Assembly: GCF_002761755.1 (NCBI RefSeq)
Contig: NZ_PEOG01000052.1
Span: 1 to 41,554 of the forward strand
DNA length: 41,554 nucleotides
Reading direction: 5' to 3'
Source: Roseateles chitinivorans
Lineage (GTDB): Bacteria; Pseudomonadota; Gammaproteobacteria; Burkholderiales; Burkholderiaceae_C
Shown here: positions 23,735-31,072 of the stretch, one piece after another
Layout of the letters: the number at the start of each line of letters is the position of its first letter
Numbering within the stretch: the first letter of the stretch is position 1
Translations under genes and position numbers: made by a program
Notes under the pieces: model-generated
Databases searched by the model: none
Seen by the model: the letters and a program-made list of their open reading frames with translations, nothing else
What the model was told of the DNA's origin: nothing

Positions 23735-24849
23735 GCACCCGCCACCTCGTCGTGATGGCGGCCGGCACCGGCGGCCATGTCATTCCCGGACTGGCCGTGG
23801 CCGCCGAGATGCAGCGCCGCGGCTGGACCGTGTCCTGGCTCGGCACCGAGGCCGGCATGGAGAACAAGCTGGTGCCGCCCTCGGGCCTGCCGATGGACCG
23901 GCTGTCCTTCGCCGGCCTGCGTGGCAAGGGCCTGAAGCATTCCCTGCTGGGCGTGGTGCGCCTGTTCAAGGCGCTGGGCCAGAGCGCGCACATCTTCAGC
24001 GCGCGTCAGGCCGACGCGGTGCTCGGCATGGGCGGCTACGTCTGCTTCCCCGGCGGCCTGATGGCCTGGGTGATGCGTCGTCCGCTGATGCTGGTGAATG
24101 CGGATGCGGCGCTGCTGCTGTCCAACAAGGCGCTGGCACCGGTGGCCCGGAAGATCGCCTTCGGTTTCGACGGCCTGGCCGCGGCGCAGCAGAAGAAGAG
24201 CGTCGTCACCGGCAACCCGGTGCGCGCCGAGATCGAGGACCTGCCCGCGCCCGAGCTGCGCTTCGCCGACCGCAACGGACCGCTGAAGGTGCTGGTGGTG
24301 GGTGGCTCGCTGGGTGCGCGCGCGATCAACGACGTGCTGCCGCAGACGCTCGCCCTGTGGGACGAGCACCAGCGGCCGCTGGTCACGCACCAGACCGGCG
24401 AAGCCAACTTCCCGCTGGTGCAGGCGGCTTACGCCAAGGCCGGCGTGCAGGCCGAGGTCGTGCCCTTCATCAACGACATGGCCGCGCGTCTGGCCGAGGC
24501 CGACGTGGTGATCTGCCGTGCCGGCGCGGTGACGGTGTCCGAGTTGTGCGCCGCCGGCGTCGCCAGCATCCTGGTGCCGCTGGTCGTCAGCACGACCTCG
24601 CACCAGCGCGACAACGCGCAGTACATGGCGCAGCACGGCGCCGGCACGCATCTGCCGCAGGGCGAGCTGAGCGCCCAGGCGCTCTTCGACCTGCTGCAGC
24701 AACCGCGCGAGCACTGGCTGGCGATGGCCTCGAAGGCGCGCTCGCTGGCGCGGCCGCGGGCGGCCTCGCGCGTGGCCGACGAACTCGAGGCGCTGGTCGC
24801 CGCCAAGGACGCCAAGTCCGGCGGCGCCGGGAACGGAGCGCGCGCATGA
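23731..24849 (+). CDS. murG: UDP-GlcNAc:lipid I N-acetylglucosaminyltransferase MurG
   Basis: 372 residues from ATG 23731. A GT-B glycosyltransferase at the inner face of the inner membrane, converting lipid I to lipid II. Diagnostic blocks are the first glycine-rich loop MAAGTGGHVIPGLAVA (9-24), GMGGYVCFPGG in the acceptor-binding half, VVGGSLGARAIND (second glycine-rich loop), and VICRAGAVTVSEL with LVPLVVSTTSHQRDNA, the nucleotide-sugar site of the C-terminal half. Length is typical, with about ten extra Lys/Gly/Ala residues at the C-terminus. It overlaps both neighbours by 4 nt. Confidence 0.97.
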   Translation: MSTRHLVVMAAGTGGHVIPGLAVAAEMQRRGWTVSWLGTEAGMENKLVPPSGLPMDRLSFAGLRGKGLKHSLLGVVRLFKALGQSAHIFSARQADAVLGMGGYVCFPGGLMAWVMRRPLMLVNADAALLLSNKALAPVARKIAFGFDGLAAAQQKKSVVTGNPVRAEIEDLPAPELRFADRNGPLKVLVVGGSLGARAINDVLPQTLALWDEHQRPLVTHQTGEANFPLVQAAYAKAGVQAEVVPFINDMAARLAEADVVICRAGAVTVSELCAAGVASILVPLVVSTTSHQRDNAQYMAQHGAGTHLPQGELSAQALFDLLQQPREHWLAMASKARSLARPRAASRVADELEALVAAKDAKSGGAGNGARA

Positions 24850-26276
24850 AGCACGCCATCCAGCACATCCATTTCACCGGCATCGGCGGTGCGGGCATGA
24901 GCGGCATCGCCGAGCTGCTCGCCGCGCAGGGCTACCGCGTCAGCGGCTCCGACCAGGGCGAGAGCGACACCACGCGCCGCCTGCGGTCGCTGGGCGTGGA
25001 GGTGAAGATCGGCCATGCGGCCGAGCATGTCGGCGACGCGCAGGTGCTGGTCAAGTCCAGCGCGATCAAGGCCGACAACCCCGAGCTGATGGCCGCCCAC
25101 CAGCACGGCATCCCGGTGCTGCTGCGCGCCCAGATGCTGGCCGAGCTGATGCGTCCGCGCCTGGGCATCGCGGTGGCCGGCACGCACGGCAAGACGACGA
25201 CGACCTCGCTGCTGACGACGGTGATGCTGCAGGCCGGGCTCGATCCGAGCTACGCGATCGGCGGCCAGCTCCTGGCGGCGGGCGCGAACGCGGCGCTGGG
25301 CAGCGGGCCGCACATGGTGGTGGAGGCGGACGAATCGGACGCTTCCTTCCTGCACCTGCTGCCGCAGCTGGCGATCGTCACCAACATCGACGCGGACCAC
25401 ATGGACACCTACGGGCACGACATGGCCCGTCTGCGTCAGGCCTTCGTCGACTTCCTGCACCTGATGCCCTTCTGGGGCGCCGCGGTGCTGTGCGGCGACG
25501 ACGACGGCGTGCGCAGCATCGTGCCGATGGTGTCGCGCCCGGTGATCCTGTACGGACTGGGCGAGGGCAACGCGGTGCGCGCCATCGACGTGCGCGCCGA
25601 GTCCGGTGGCGGCATGCGCTTCACCGCCCAGCGCCGCGACCGCGAGGGCCGCGACCTGCCCGCGCTGGACGTGCAGCTGCGCCTGAATGGCCAGCACAAC
25701 GTGTTGAACGCGCTGTCGGTGATCGCGATGGCGATGGAACTGCGCCTCGACGATGCCGCGCTGCTGCAGGGGCTGGCGACCTTCGGCGGCGTGGGCCGGC
25801 GCTTCCAGTCCTATGGCGAGCTGCCGGTGACGGCGGCCGATGGCGTCACCGGCACCGCGCTGTTGATCGACGACTACGGACATCACCCGGTCGAGATGCA
25901 GGCGGTGCTGCAGGCCGCGCGCGGCGCCTATCCGGGTCGCCGTCTGCTGCTGGCCTTCCAGCCGCACCGCTACACACGCACCCGTGATTGCTTCGAGGAG
26001 TTCGCCGACGTGCTGTCCCAGGCCGACGGCGTGCTGCTCACCGAGATCTATGCCGCCAGCGAGTCCCCGCTGCCCGGCATCAGCGGCGAAAGCCTGGCGC
26101 GGGCGGTGTCGGACCGCGGCACCGCGGCCGGCTTCGTCGGCGACTGGCAGGGACTGCCGCAGGCGATCGCCCACCAGGCGCGCGCCGGCGATGTGGTGAT
26201 CGTGATGGGGGCCGGCTCGATCGCCGCCGTCCCCGCGCGCACCGTTGAACTCATGATGAAGGGAGGCCGCGCATGA
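24846..26276 (+). CDS. murC: UDP-MurNAc:L-alanine ligase MurC
   Basis: 476 residues from ATG 24846. First amino-acid ligase of the stem peptide, cytoplasmic and ATP-dependent. The N-terminal Rossmann part shows HFTGIGGAGMSGIAELL; the P-loop VAGTHGKTTTTSLL is near residues 112-125; EADESDASFL, NIDADHMDTYG and LNGQHNVLNALSVIAMA are the expected central motifs; DDYGHHPVEM and FQPHRYTRTRD mark the C-terminal domain. Complete and of typical length. It is read in phase overlap (ATGA) with murG before and ddl after, so the three are probably translated as a unit. Confidence 0.97.
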   Translation: MKHAIQHIHFTGIGGAGMSGIAELLAAQGYRVSGSDQGESDTTRRLRSLGVEVKIGHAAEHVGDAQVLVKSSAIKADNPELMAAHQHGIPVLLRAQMLAELMRPRLGIAVAGTHGKTTTTSLLTTVMLQAGLDPSYAIGGQLLAAGANAALGSGPHMVVEADESDASFLHLLPQLAIVTNIDADHMDTYGHDMARLRQAFVDFLHLMPFWGAAVLCGDDDGVRSIVPMVSRPVILYGLGEGNAVRAIDVRAESGGGMRFTAQRRDREGRDLPALDVQLRLNGQHNVLNALSVIAMAMELRLDDAALLQGLATFGGVGRRFQSYGELPVTAADGVTGTALLIDDYGHHPVEMQAVLQAARGAYPGRRLLLAFQPHRYTRTRDCFEEFADVLSQADGVLLTEIYAASESPLPGISGESLARAVSDRGTAAGFVGDWQGLPQAIAHQARAGDVVIVMGAGSIAAVPARTVELMMKGGRA

Positions 26277-27280
26277 CCGCAGACCTCGACACCGCCTCGG
26301 CGCTCTATCAGCAACTGGCCATCGGCCGCATCGATGCCAAGGCGCTCGGCAAGGTCGCCGTGCTCTTCGGCGGGGACTCGGCCGAGCGCGAGGTCTCGCT
26401 GATGTCGGGCGGCGGCGTGCTGGCCGCGCTGCAGTCGGAGGGCGTCGACGCCCATGCCTTCGATCCGGGCCAGCGCAACCTCCTCGAGCTCAAGGCCGAA
26501 GGCTTCCAGCGCGCGTTCATCGCGCTGCACGGCCGCCACGGCGAGGACGGCACGGTGCAGGGCGCGCTCGAGCTGATGGGCATCCCGTACACCGGCTCCG
26601 GCGTGATGGCCTCGGCCATCGCGATGGACAAGATCACGACCAAGCGCGTGTGGCTGGCCGACCAGCTGTCCACGCCCCGCTGGGTCAGCCTCCGACGCGA
26701 TGAGCTGCAGCCCGAGCGCGTGCGCACCGTCCCTGACGAGCTCGGGCTGCCGGTCTTCGTCAAGCCGCCGCACGAGGGCTCGTCGATCGGCGCGAGCAAG
26801 GTGATGGGCTATTCGGACATGCAGGCGGCCGTCGAGCTCGCCGCGAAGTACGACGCCGAGGTCCTGTGCGAGGAGTTCGTCGACGGCGCCGAGCTGACCT
26901 GCCCGGTGCTGGGCGAGGGCGTCGGCGCCATCGCGCTGCCGGTCATCGAGATCCGGGCCGAGGGCGGCAACTACGACTACCAGAACAAGTACTTCACCGA
27001 CACCACGCAATACCTCGTCGGCCAGTTGCCGCCCGAGGAGCAGGCCCGGGTGCAGCAGCTGGTGCTGGCGGCCTACCGCTCGCTCGGCGCGCGCGGCTGG
27101 GGGCGGGTCGACGTGATGCGACGCAAGTCGGACGGCCAGCTGTTCCTGCTCGAGATCAACACCTCGCCGGGCATGACCTCCCACTCGCTGGTGCCCAAGG
27201 CGGCCGCGGCCGTCGGCATCTCCTATCCCAAGCTGTGCCTGTACCTGCTGTCGCAGGCACGGCTGGACAGCCAGGCCTGA
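26273..27280 (+). CDS. ddl: D-alanine--D-alanine ligase
   Basis: 335 residues from ATG 26273, overlapping murC by 4 nt. An ATP-grasp enzyme that makes the D-Ala-D-Ala dipeptide used by MurF. Key blocks: VLFGGDSAEREVSLMSG (36-52), ALHGRHGEDGTVQG with the catalytic-loop Glu, PVFVKPPHEGSSIGASKV of the ATP-binding domain, and GRVDVMRRKSDGQLFLLEIN then TSPGMTSHSLVP, which includes metal-binding Glu and Asn. About 25 residues precede the usual N-terminus; a downstream start near VAVLFGG is less likely because no ATG is present there. The product of this dcw copy corresponds to DdlB of E. coli. ftsQ follows after 45 nt. Confidence 0.96.
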   Translation: MTADLDTASALYQQLAIGRIDAKALGKVAVLFGGDSAEREVSLMSGGGVLAALQSEGVDAHAFDPGQRNLLELKAEGFQRAFIALHGRHGEDGTVQGALELMGIPYTGSGVMASAIAMDKITTKRVWLADQLSTPRWVSLRRDELQPERVRTVPDELGLPVFVKPPHEGSSIGASKVMGYSDMQAAVELAAKYDAEVLCEEFVDGAELTCPVLGEGVGAIALPVIEIRAEGGNYDYQNKYFTDTTQYLVGQLPPEEQARVQQLVLAAYRSLGARGWGRVDVMRRKSDGQLFLLEINTSPGMTSHSLVPKAAAAVGISYPKLCLYLLSQARLDSQA

Positions 27281-27325
27281 ATCCCTGCTGACAGGACACC
27301 CCGAGCCACCGCCACGACCATCCCA

Positions 27326-28162
27326 ATGGGCGCCACCTTCACCCACACCGCCAGCCCGCTGCCGCCGGACATCCGAGTGATGAACGGGGTGGCTGGCCTG
27401 CTGTTGCTCGCCGTGGCGCTGGCCGCGGCGGCGGTGGGCGTGCATTGGCTGGCGCGGCAGCCGGCGTTCTCGATCAAGTCCATCACGGTCGAGGGCGACG
27501 TCAGCCGCAACAGCAGCGCCTCGCTGCGGGCGAATGCGCTGCCCCGGCTGTCCGGCAACTTCCTGACGATGAACCTGCAGCAGGCGCGCGCCGCCTTCGA
27601 GGCGGTGCCCTGGGTGCGTCATGCGACGGTGCGCCGCGTCTGGCCGCTGCACCTGGTGGTCGCGCTCGAGGAGCACCGCCCCGCCGCCTACTGGGAAACC
27701 AAGGCCGAGAACGCCGACGCCGACAGCGAGGCGGTCGTCGATACCCGGCTGGTCAACAGTTTCGGCGAGGTCTTCGAGGCGAATCTGGGCGATGTCGAGG
27801 ACGAGGACCTGCCGACGCTGGCCGGGCCGGCCAAATCGTCGGCGGCCATGCTGGCGATGTGGCGCCAGCTCGATCCGATGACCCACCGGAAACTGGACGA
27901 GGGGGTGGCCCGGCTGGATTTGTCGGGTCGCGGCTCCTGGAAGGCCACGCTGGAAAAGGGAGCGGTGGTCGAACTTGGCCGCGGCAGCGAGGCCGAGGTG
28001 GTGGCCCGGTTTGGCCAGTTCATCGCCAGCATTCCCCAGATCACCGCCAGATACCGCAGTTCGCTGGTATCGGCGGACCTCCGCCACGAGTCCGGATATG
28101 CGGTCCGGCTCGCGGGCGTGACGACGGTTACCACTGCGCCCAAGGGCGCCAAGAAGAATTGA
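27326..28162 (+). CDS. ftsQ: Cell division protein FtsQ
   Basis: 278 residues from ATG 27326. Bitopic inner-membrane protein: short cytoplasmic N-terminus, one helix (NGVAGLLLLAVALAAAAVGVHWLA, about residues 20-43), then a POTRA domain (FSIKSITVEGDVSRNS through RVWPLHLVVALEEHRPAAYW) and the FtsQ beta domain. It links the early cytoplasmic ring to FtsB/FtsL and the septal synthases. Its length is normal. The segment NADADSEAVVDT is a charged loop between POTRA and beta domains. The gene is the first in the cluster without a start/stop overlap on its upstream side and is followed by ftsA after 8 nt. Confidence 0.94.
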   Translation: MGATFTHTASPLPPDIRVMNGVAGLLLLAVALAAAAVGVHWLARQPAFSIKSITVEGDVSRNSSASLRANALPRLSGNFLTMNLQQARAAFEAVPWVRHATVRRVWPLHLVVALEEHRPAAYWETKAENADADSEAVVDTRLVNSFGEVFEANLGDVEDEDLPTLAGPAKSSAAMLAMWRQLDPMTHRKLDEGVARLDLSGRGSWKATLEKGAVVELGRGSEAEVVARFGQFIASIPQITARYRSSLVSADLRHESGYAVRLAGVTTVTTAPKGAKKN

Positions 28163-28170
28163 GGACAGGC

Positions 28171-29400
28171 ATGGCCAAGGAATACAAGGATTTGGTCGTC
28201 GGGTTGGACATCGGCACCGCCAAGATCATGGCGGTGGTGGCCGAGGTGATGGGGGACGGCCAATTGCGCATCGCCGGCCTGGGCGTGGCGCCCAGCCATG
28301 GCCTGAAACGTGGCGTCGTGGTGAATATCGACGCCACCGTCCAGTCCATCCAGCAGGCGCTGAAAGAGGCCGAAATGATGGCCGACTGCCGGATTTCGAG
28401 GGTTTACACCGGGATTACCGGCAGCCATATCCGCGGCCAGAACTCGACGGGCATGGTCATCGTGCGCGACAAGGAGGTCACGCCGGTGGATGTCGCCCGG
28501 GTGGTGGAAACCGCCAAGGCCATCAATATCCCGAACGATCAGCGGCTGCTGCTGGTCGAACCGCAGGAATTCGTCATCGACGGCCACGAGGTCAAGGAGC
28601 CGATCGGGATGAGCGGCGGCCGGCTGGAAGTCAAGGTCCATATCGTGACCGGCGCCCAGAGCGCGGCGGAAAACATCGTCAAGTGCGTCCGCCGCTGCGG
28701 CCTGGAGGTCGAGCAACTTGTGCTGAATCCGAGCGCTTCCAGTTTGGCTGCGCTCACTTCCGACGAGCGGGACCTGGGCGTGGCGCTGGTCGACATCGGC
28801 GCCGGGACCACCGACGTGGCGATCTTCACCGGCGGCTCGATCCGCCATACCGCGGTGATTCCAATTGCCGGCGACCTGATTACCAGCGATATCGCGATGG
28901 CGCTGCGCACCCCGACCAAGGATGCGGAGGAAATCAAGGTCGAGCATGGCGTGGCCAAGCAATTGCTGGCCGATCCCGCCGACCAGGTGGAAGTGCCGGG
29001 TTTGGGCGACCGCGCCCCCCGCATGCTTTCCAAACAGGCGCTGGCCGGGGTGATCGAACCGCGCGTGGAGGAAATCTTCTCGCTCGTGCACCAGGTCATC
29101 CGGGATTCCGGCTACGAGGAACTGCTGTCCTCGGGCATCGTGCTGTCGGGCGGTTCGTCGGTCATGCCGGGCATGGTCGAACTGGCCGAGGACATTTTCC
29201 TGAAACCGGTGCGCCGAGGGAATCCGACTTACAGCGGCGCGCTGTTCGACATGGTCGCCAATCCCCGTTCGGCGACCGTGATGGGATTGTTGGAGGAAGC
29301 GCGGCTGTCGCGCACGCGGGGATTCAAGGCGGCGCAGCAGGCGGGTTCGGTGAAGACCCTGTTCGGCCGTGCCAAGGACTGGTTCCTGGGGAATTTCTAA
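28171..29400 (+). CDS. ftsA: Cell division protein FtsA
   Basis: 409 residues from ATG 28171, preceded by GAGGACAGGC. Actin-fold ATPase that tethers FtsZ to the inner membrane and recruits later proteins. Phosphate-binding loop 1 is LVVGLDIGTAKIMAVVAE (about 8-25); the SHS2/1C subdomain follows (LGVAPSHGLKRGVVVNIDAT); phosphate loop 2 is LVDIGAGTTDVAIFTGGSI and the adenosine motif is GIVLSGGSSVMPGM. The C-terminus LFGRAKDWFLGNF is the amphipathic membrane-targeting helix. Complete. Its third codon positions are a little less G/C-rich than ftsZ, but only mildly. A 123-nt gap leads to ftsZ. Confidence 0.97.
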   Translation: MAKEYKDLVVGLDIGTAKIMAVVAEVMGDGQLRIAGLGVAPSHGLKRGVVVNIDATVQSIQQALKEAEMMADCRISRVYTGITGSHIRGQNSTGMVIVRDKEVTPVDVARVVETAKAINIPNDQRLLLVEPQEFVIDGHEVKEPIGMSGGRLEVKVHIVTGAQSAAENIVKCVRRCGLEVEQLVLNPSASSLAALTSDERDLGVALVDIGAGTTDVAIFTGGSIRHTAVIPIAGDLITSDIAMALRTPTKDAEEIKVEHGVAKQLLADPADQVEVPGLGDRAPRMLSKQALAGVIEPRVEEIFSLVHQVIRDSGYEELLSSGIVLSGGSSVMPGMVELAEDIFLKPVRRGNPTYSGALFDMVANPRSATVMGLLEEARLSRTRGFKAAQQAGSVKTLFGRAKDWFLGNF

Positions 29401-29511
29401 GAAGCCGGAACTCATCGGCTCACGCTTTCTTTACGACGTTCGAGGGTTTTGCCCCCTAAAAAAGGGCCGATCCCACTTCTATTTTGCTGATGGCAACTGC
29501 ACAATATGGAC

Positions 29512-29517
29512 AGGAGG
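29512..29517 (+). promoter_or_regulatory. Strong Shine-Dalgarno of ftsZ
   Basis: AGGAGG ends 6 nt before ATG 29524. This decides the start: the in-frame ATG at 29506 would overlap the ribosome-binding site and add six residues absent from the normal FtsZ N-terminus. Confidence 0.9.
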
Positions 29518-29523
29518 TTTGAT

Positions 29524-30759
29524 ATGGCGATCGAGATGATCGAAGAGTTTGATCAGGGCACCCAGATCAAGGTGATCGGCGTGGGCGGCGGCGGCGGCAA
29601 CGCGGTCGAGCACATGATCAGCCAAGGTGTCCAGGGCGTGGAATTCATCGTGGCCAACACGGATGCCCAAGCCCTGAATCGCTCCAAGGCCGATCAACTC
29701 CTGCAACTGGGCCATACCGGCCTGGGCGCCGGTGCGAAACCCGAGGTGGGCAAGTCGGCCGCCGAGGAAGCGGAAGCCCGCATCCGTGAATCCATCACCG
29801 GCGCGCACATGCTGTTCATCACGGCGGGCATGGGCGGCGGCACCGGCACCGGCGCGGCGCCGGTGATCGCCCGGGTGGCCAAGGAGATGGGCATCCTGAC
29901 CGTCGGCGTGGTCACCAAGCCGTTCGAGTTCGAAGGCAACCGCCGTGGCAAGGCCGCGGACCTGGGCCTGCAGGAGCTCGAGGCGAATGTCGATTCGCTG
30001 ATCGTCGTGCTGAACGACAAGCTGCTGGAAGTGCTGGGCGACGACGTCACCCAGGACCAGGCCTTCGCGCACGCCAACGACGTGCTGAAGAACGCGGTCG
30101 GCGGCATCTCCGACATCATCCACATGCCGGGCCTGGTCAACGTCGACTTCGAAGACGTGAAGACCGTGATGAGCGAGCCGGGCAAGGCGATGATGGGCAC
30201 GGCCGTCGCGGCCGGTCCGGACCGCGCGACCAAGGCCGCCGAAGGCGCCGTGGCCTGCCCGCTGCTGGAAGGCATCGATCTGTCCGGCGCGCGCGGCGTG
30301 CTGGTGCTGATCGCGGCGAGCCGCAACAACTTCAAGCTGGCCGAGAGCCGCAACGCGATGACCGCGATCAAGCGCTATGCCGCTGAGGACGCGCACATCA
30401 TCTATGGCACCGCATATGACGAATCGCTGGGCGACCAGTTGCGCGTCACCGTGATCGCGACCGGCCTGAGCCAGCGTTCCGCCGCGCGTCAGCAGCCGCA
30501 GCTCGTCGTGCAGCAGCCGCAGCTGCGCACCGGCACCGACAACATGCCGGTGCTGACGCAACCGGTGGTGATGCCGGGCAGCGCCGCCGCACAGGGCGCC
30601 CCGGCCGCCGCGCCGATGACGGCCTCCGACTTCGGCGGCATGAGCGTGCCCAGCGTCTGGCGCCATGGCCGCACCGCCGCCGCGAAGGTCGAGGCGCTGT
30701 CGTCCAACGGCATGGACGAGATCGAGATCCCGGCCTTCCTGCGCAAGCAGGCAGACTGA
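29524..30759 (+). CDS. ftsZ: Cell division GTPase FtsZ
   Basis: 411 residues from ATG 29524. Tubulin-like protein that polymerises into the Z ring. GTP-binding features: KVIGVGGGGGNAVEHMI (N-terminal Gly loop), the tubulin signature GMGGGTGTGAAPVIA (about residues 101-115), and the T7 synergy loop NVDFEDVKTVM. After the globular core (to about 315) comes a linker with a repeated QQPQL motif and Pro/Ala-rich sequence, ending in the conserved C-terminal peptide DEIEIPAFLRKQ that binds FtsA and other partners. The optimal ribosome-binding site contrasts with the overlapped starts upstream and fits the high FtsZ demand. A strong terminator follows 31 nt after the stop. Confidence 0.98.
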   Translation: MAIEMIEEFDQGTQIKVIGVGGGGGNAVEHMISQGVQGVEFIVANTDAQALNRSKADQLLQLGHTGLGAGAKPEVGKSAAEEAEARIRESITGAHMLFITAGMGGGTGTGAAPVIARVAKEMGILTVGVVTKPFEFEGNRRGKAADLGLQELEANVDSLIVVLNDKLLEVLGDDVTQDQAFAHANDVLKNAVGGISDIIHMPGLVNVDFEDVKTVMSEPGKAMMGTAVAAGPDRATKAAEGAVACPLLEGIDLSGARGVLVLIAASRNNFKLAESRNAMTAIKRYAAEDAHIIYGTAYDESLGDQLRVTVIATGLSQRSAARQQPQLVVQQPQLRTGTDNMPVLTQPVVMPGSAAAQGAPAAAPMTASDFGGMSVPSVWRHGRTAAAKVEALSSNGMDEIEIPAFLRKQAD

Positions 30760-30790
30760 GACCGACCGCACCGAACGCCATCAGCCTTCA

Positions 30791-30819
30791 GGCCGTGTCC
30801 CCCCGGACACGGCCTTTTT
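30791..30819 (+). terminator. Rho-independent terminator after ftsZ
   Basis: GGCCGTGTCC pairs perfectly with GGACACGGCC (10 bp, CCCC loop), followed by TTTTTC. It closes the dcw cluster. Confidence 0.95.
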
Positions 30820-30820
30820 C

Positions 30821-30949
30821 AATCCCGCAGGCGCCACGGCTGTGCGGTGGGCGCGTCGCGTTGTTGCAAATCCTCGCCATAGCACCGCTATGGCTGCGGT
30901 TTGCGCCTAGCGACGCATCCCACCGCACAGCCGTGGCGCCTGCGGGATT
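30821..30949. repeat. 129-nt long inverted repeat
   Basis: Outer arms 30821-30851 and 30919-30949 are perfect 31-nt reverse complements (starting AATCCCGCAGG, ending CCTGCGGGATT). Inside, 30853-30859 pairs with 30910-30916 (GCGTCGC), a mismatched middle follows, and an apical stem CCATAGC/GCTATGG (30877-30883, 30887-30893) closes on ACC. It starts two bases after the ftsZ terminator. No transposase and no obvious target-site duplication are present. A MITE-like or REP-like extragenic palindrome is the likeliest reading; it would fold into a very stable hairpin if transcribed. Confidence 0.8.
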
Positions 30950-31072
30950 CGAGCGCTTCGTTTTCAGGTCCTTGGCGGACGCCCCGTTGTTGCAATTGAA
31001 GGCTCGTGTCGGTTCGTGAAGTTCGGCACACTGGCGCCCGATCACAAGAAGAAACGGATTCATGGGCCAGGC

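Noticed and set aside
28171..29400. ftsA as a transferred gene because its codons look less GC-rich
   Set aside because: A counted 60-codon sample still ended in G/C at about 51 positions; the shift is mild, unlike the rsmH island.
29440..29475. Possible hairpin around CCCCCTAAAAAAGGGC between ftsA and ftsZ
   Set aside because: Only a four-base stem can form and no U-run follows, so it is not supported as a terminator or attenuator.
29484..29510. TTGCTG/TATGGA as an ftsZ promoter
   Set aside because: The spacing is 15 nt and the -10 match is poor, so it was not listed.
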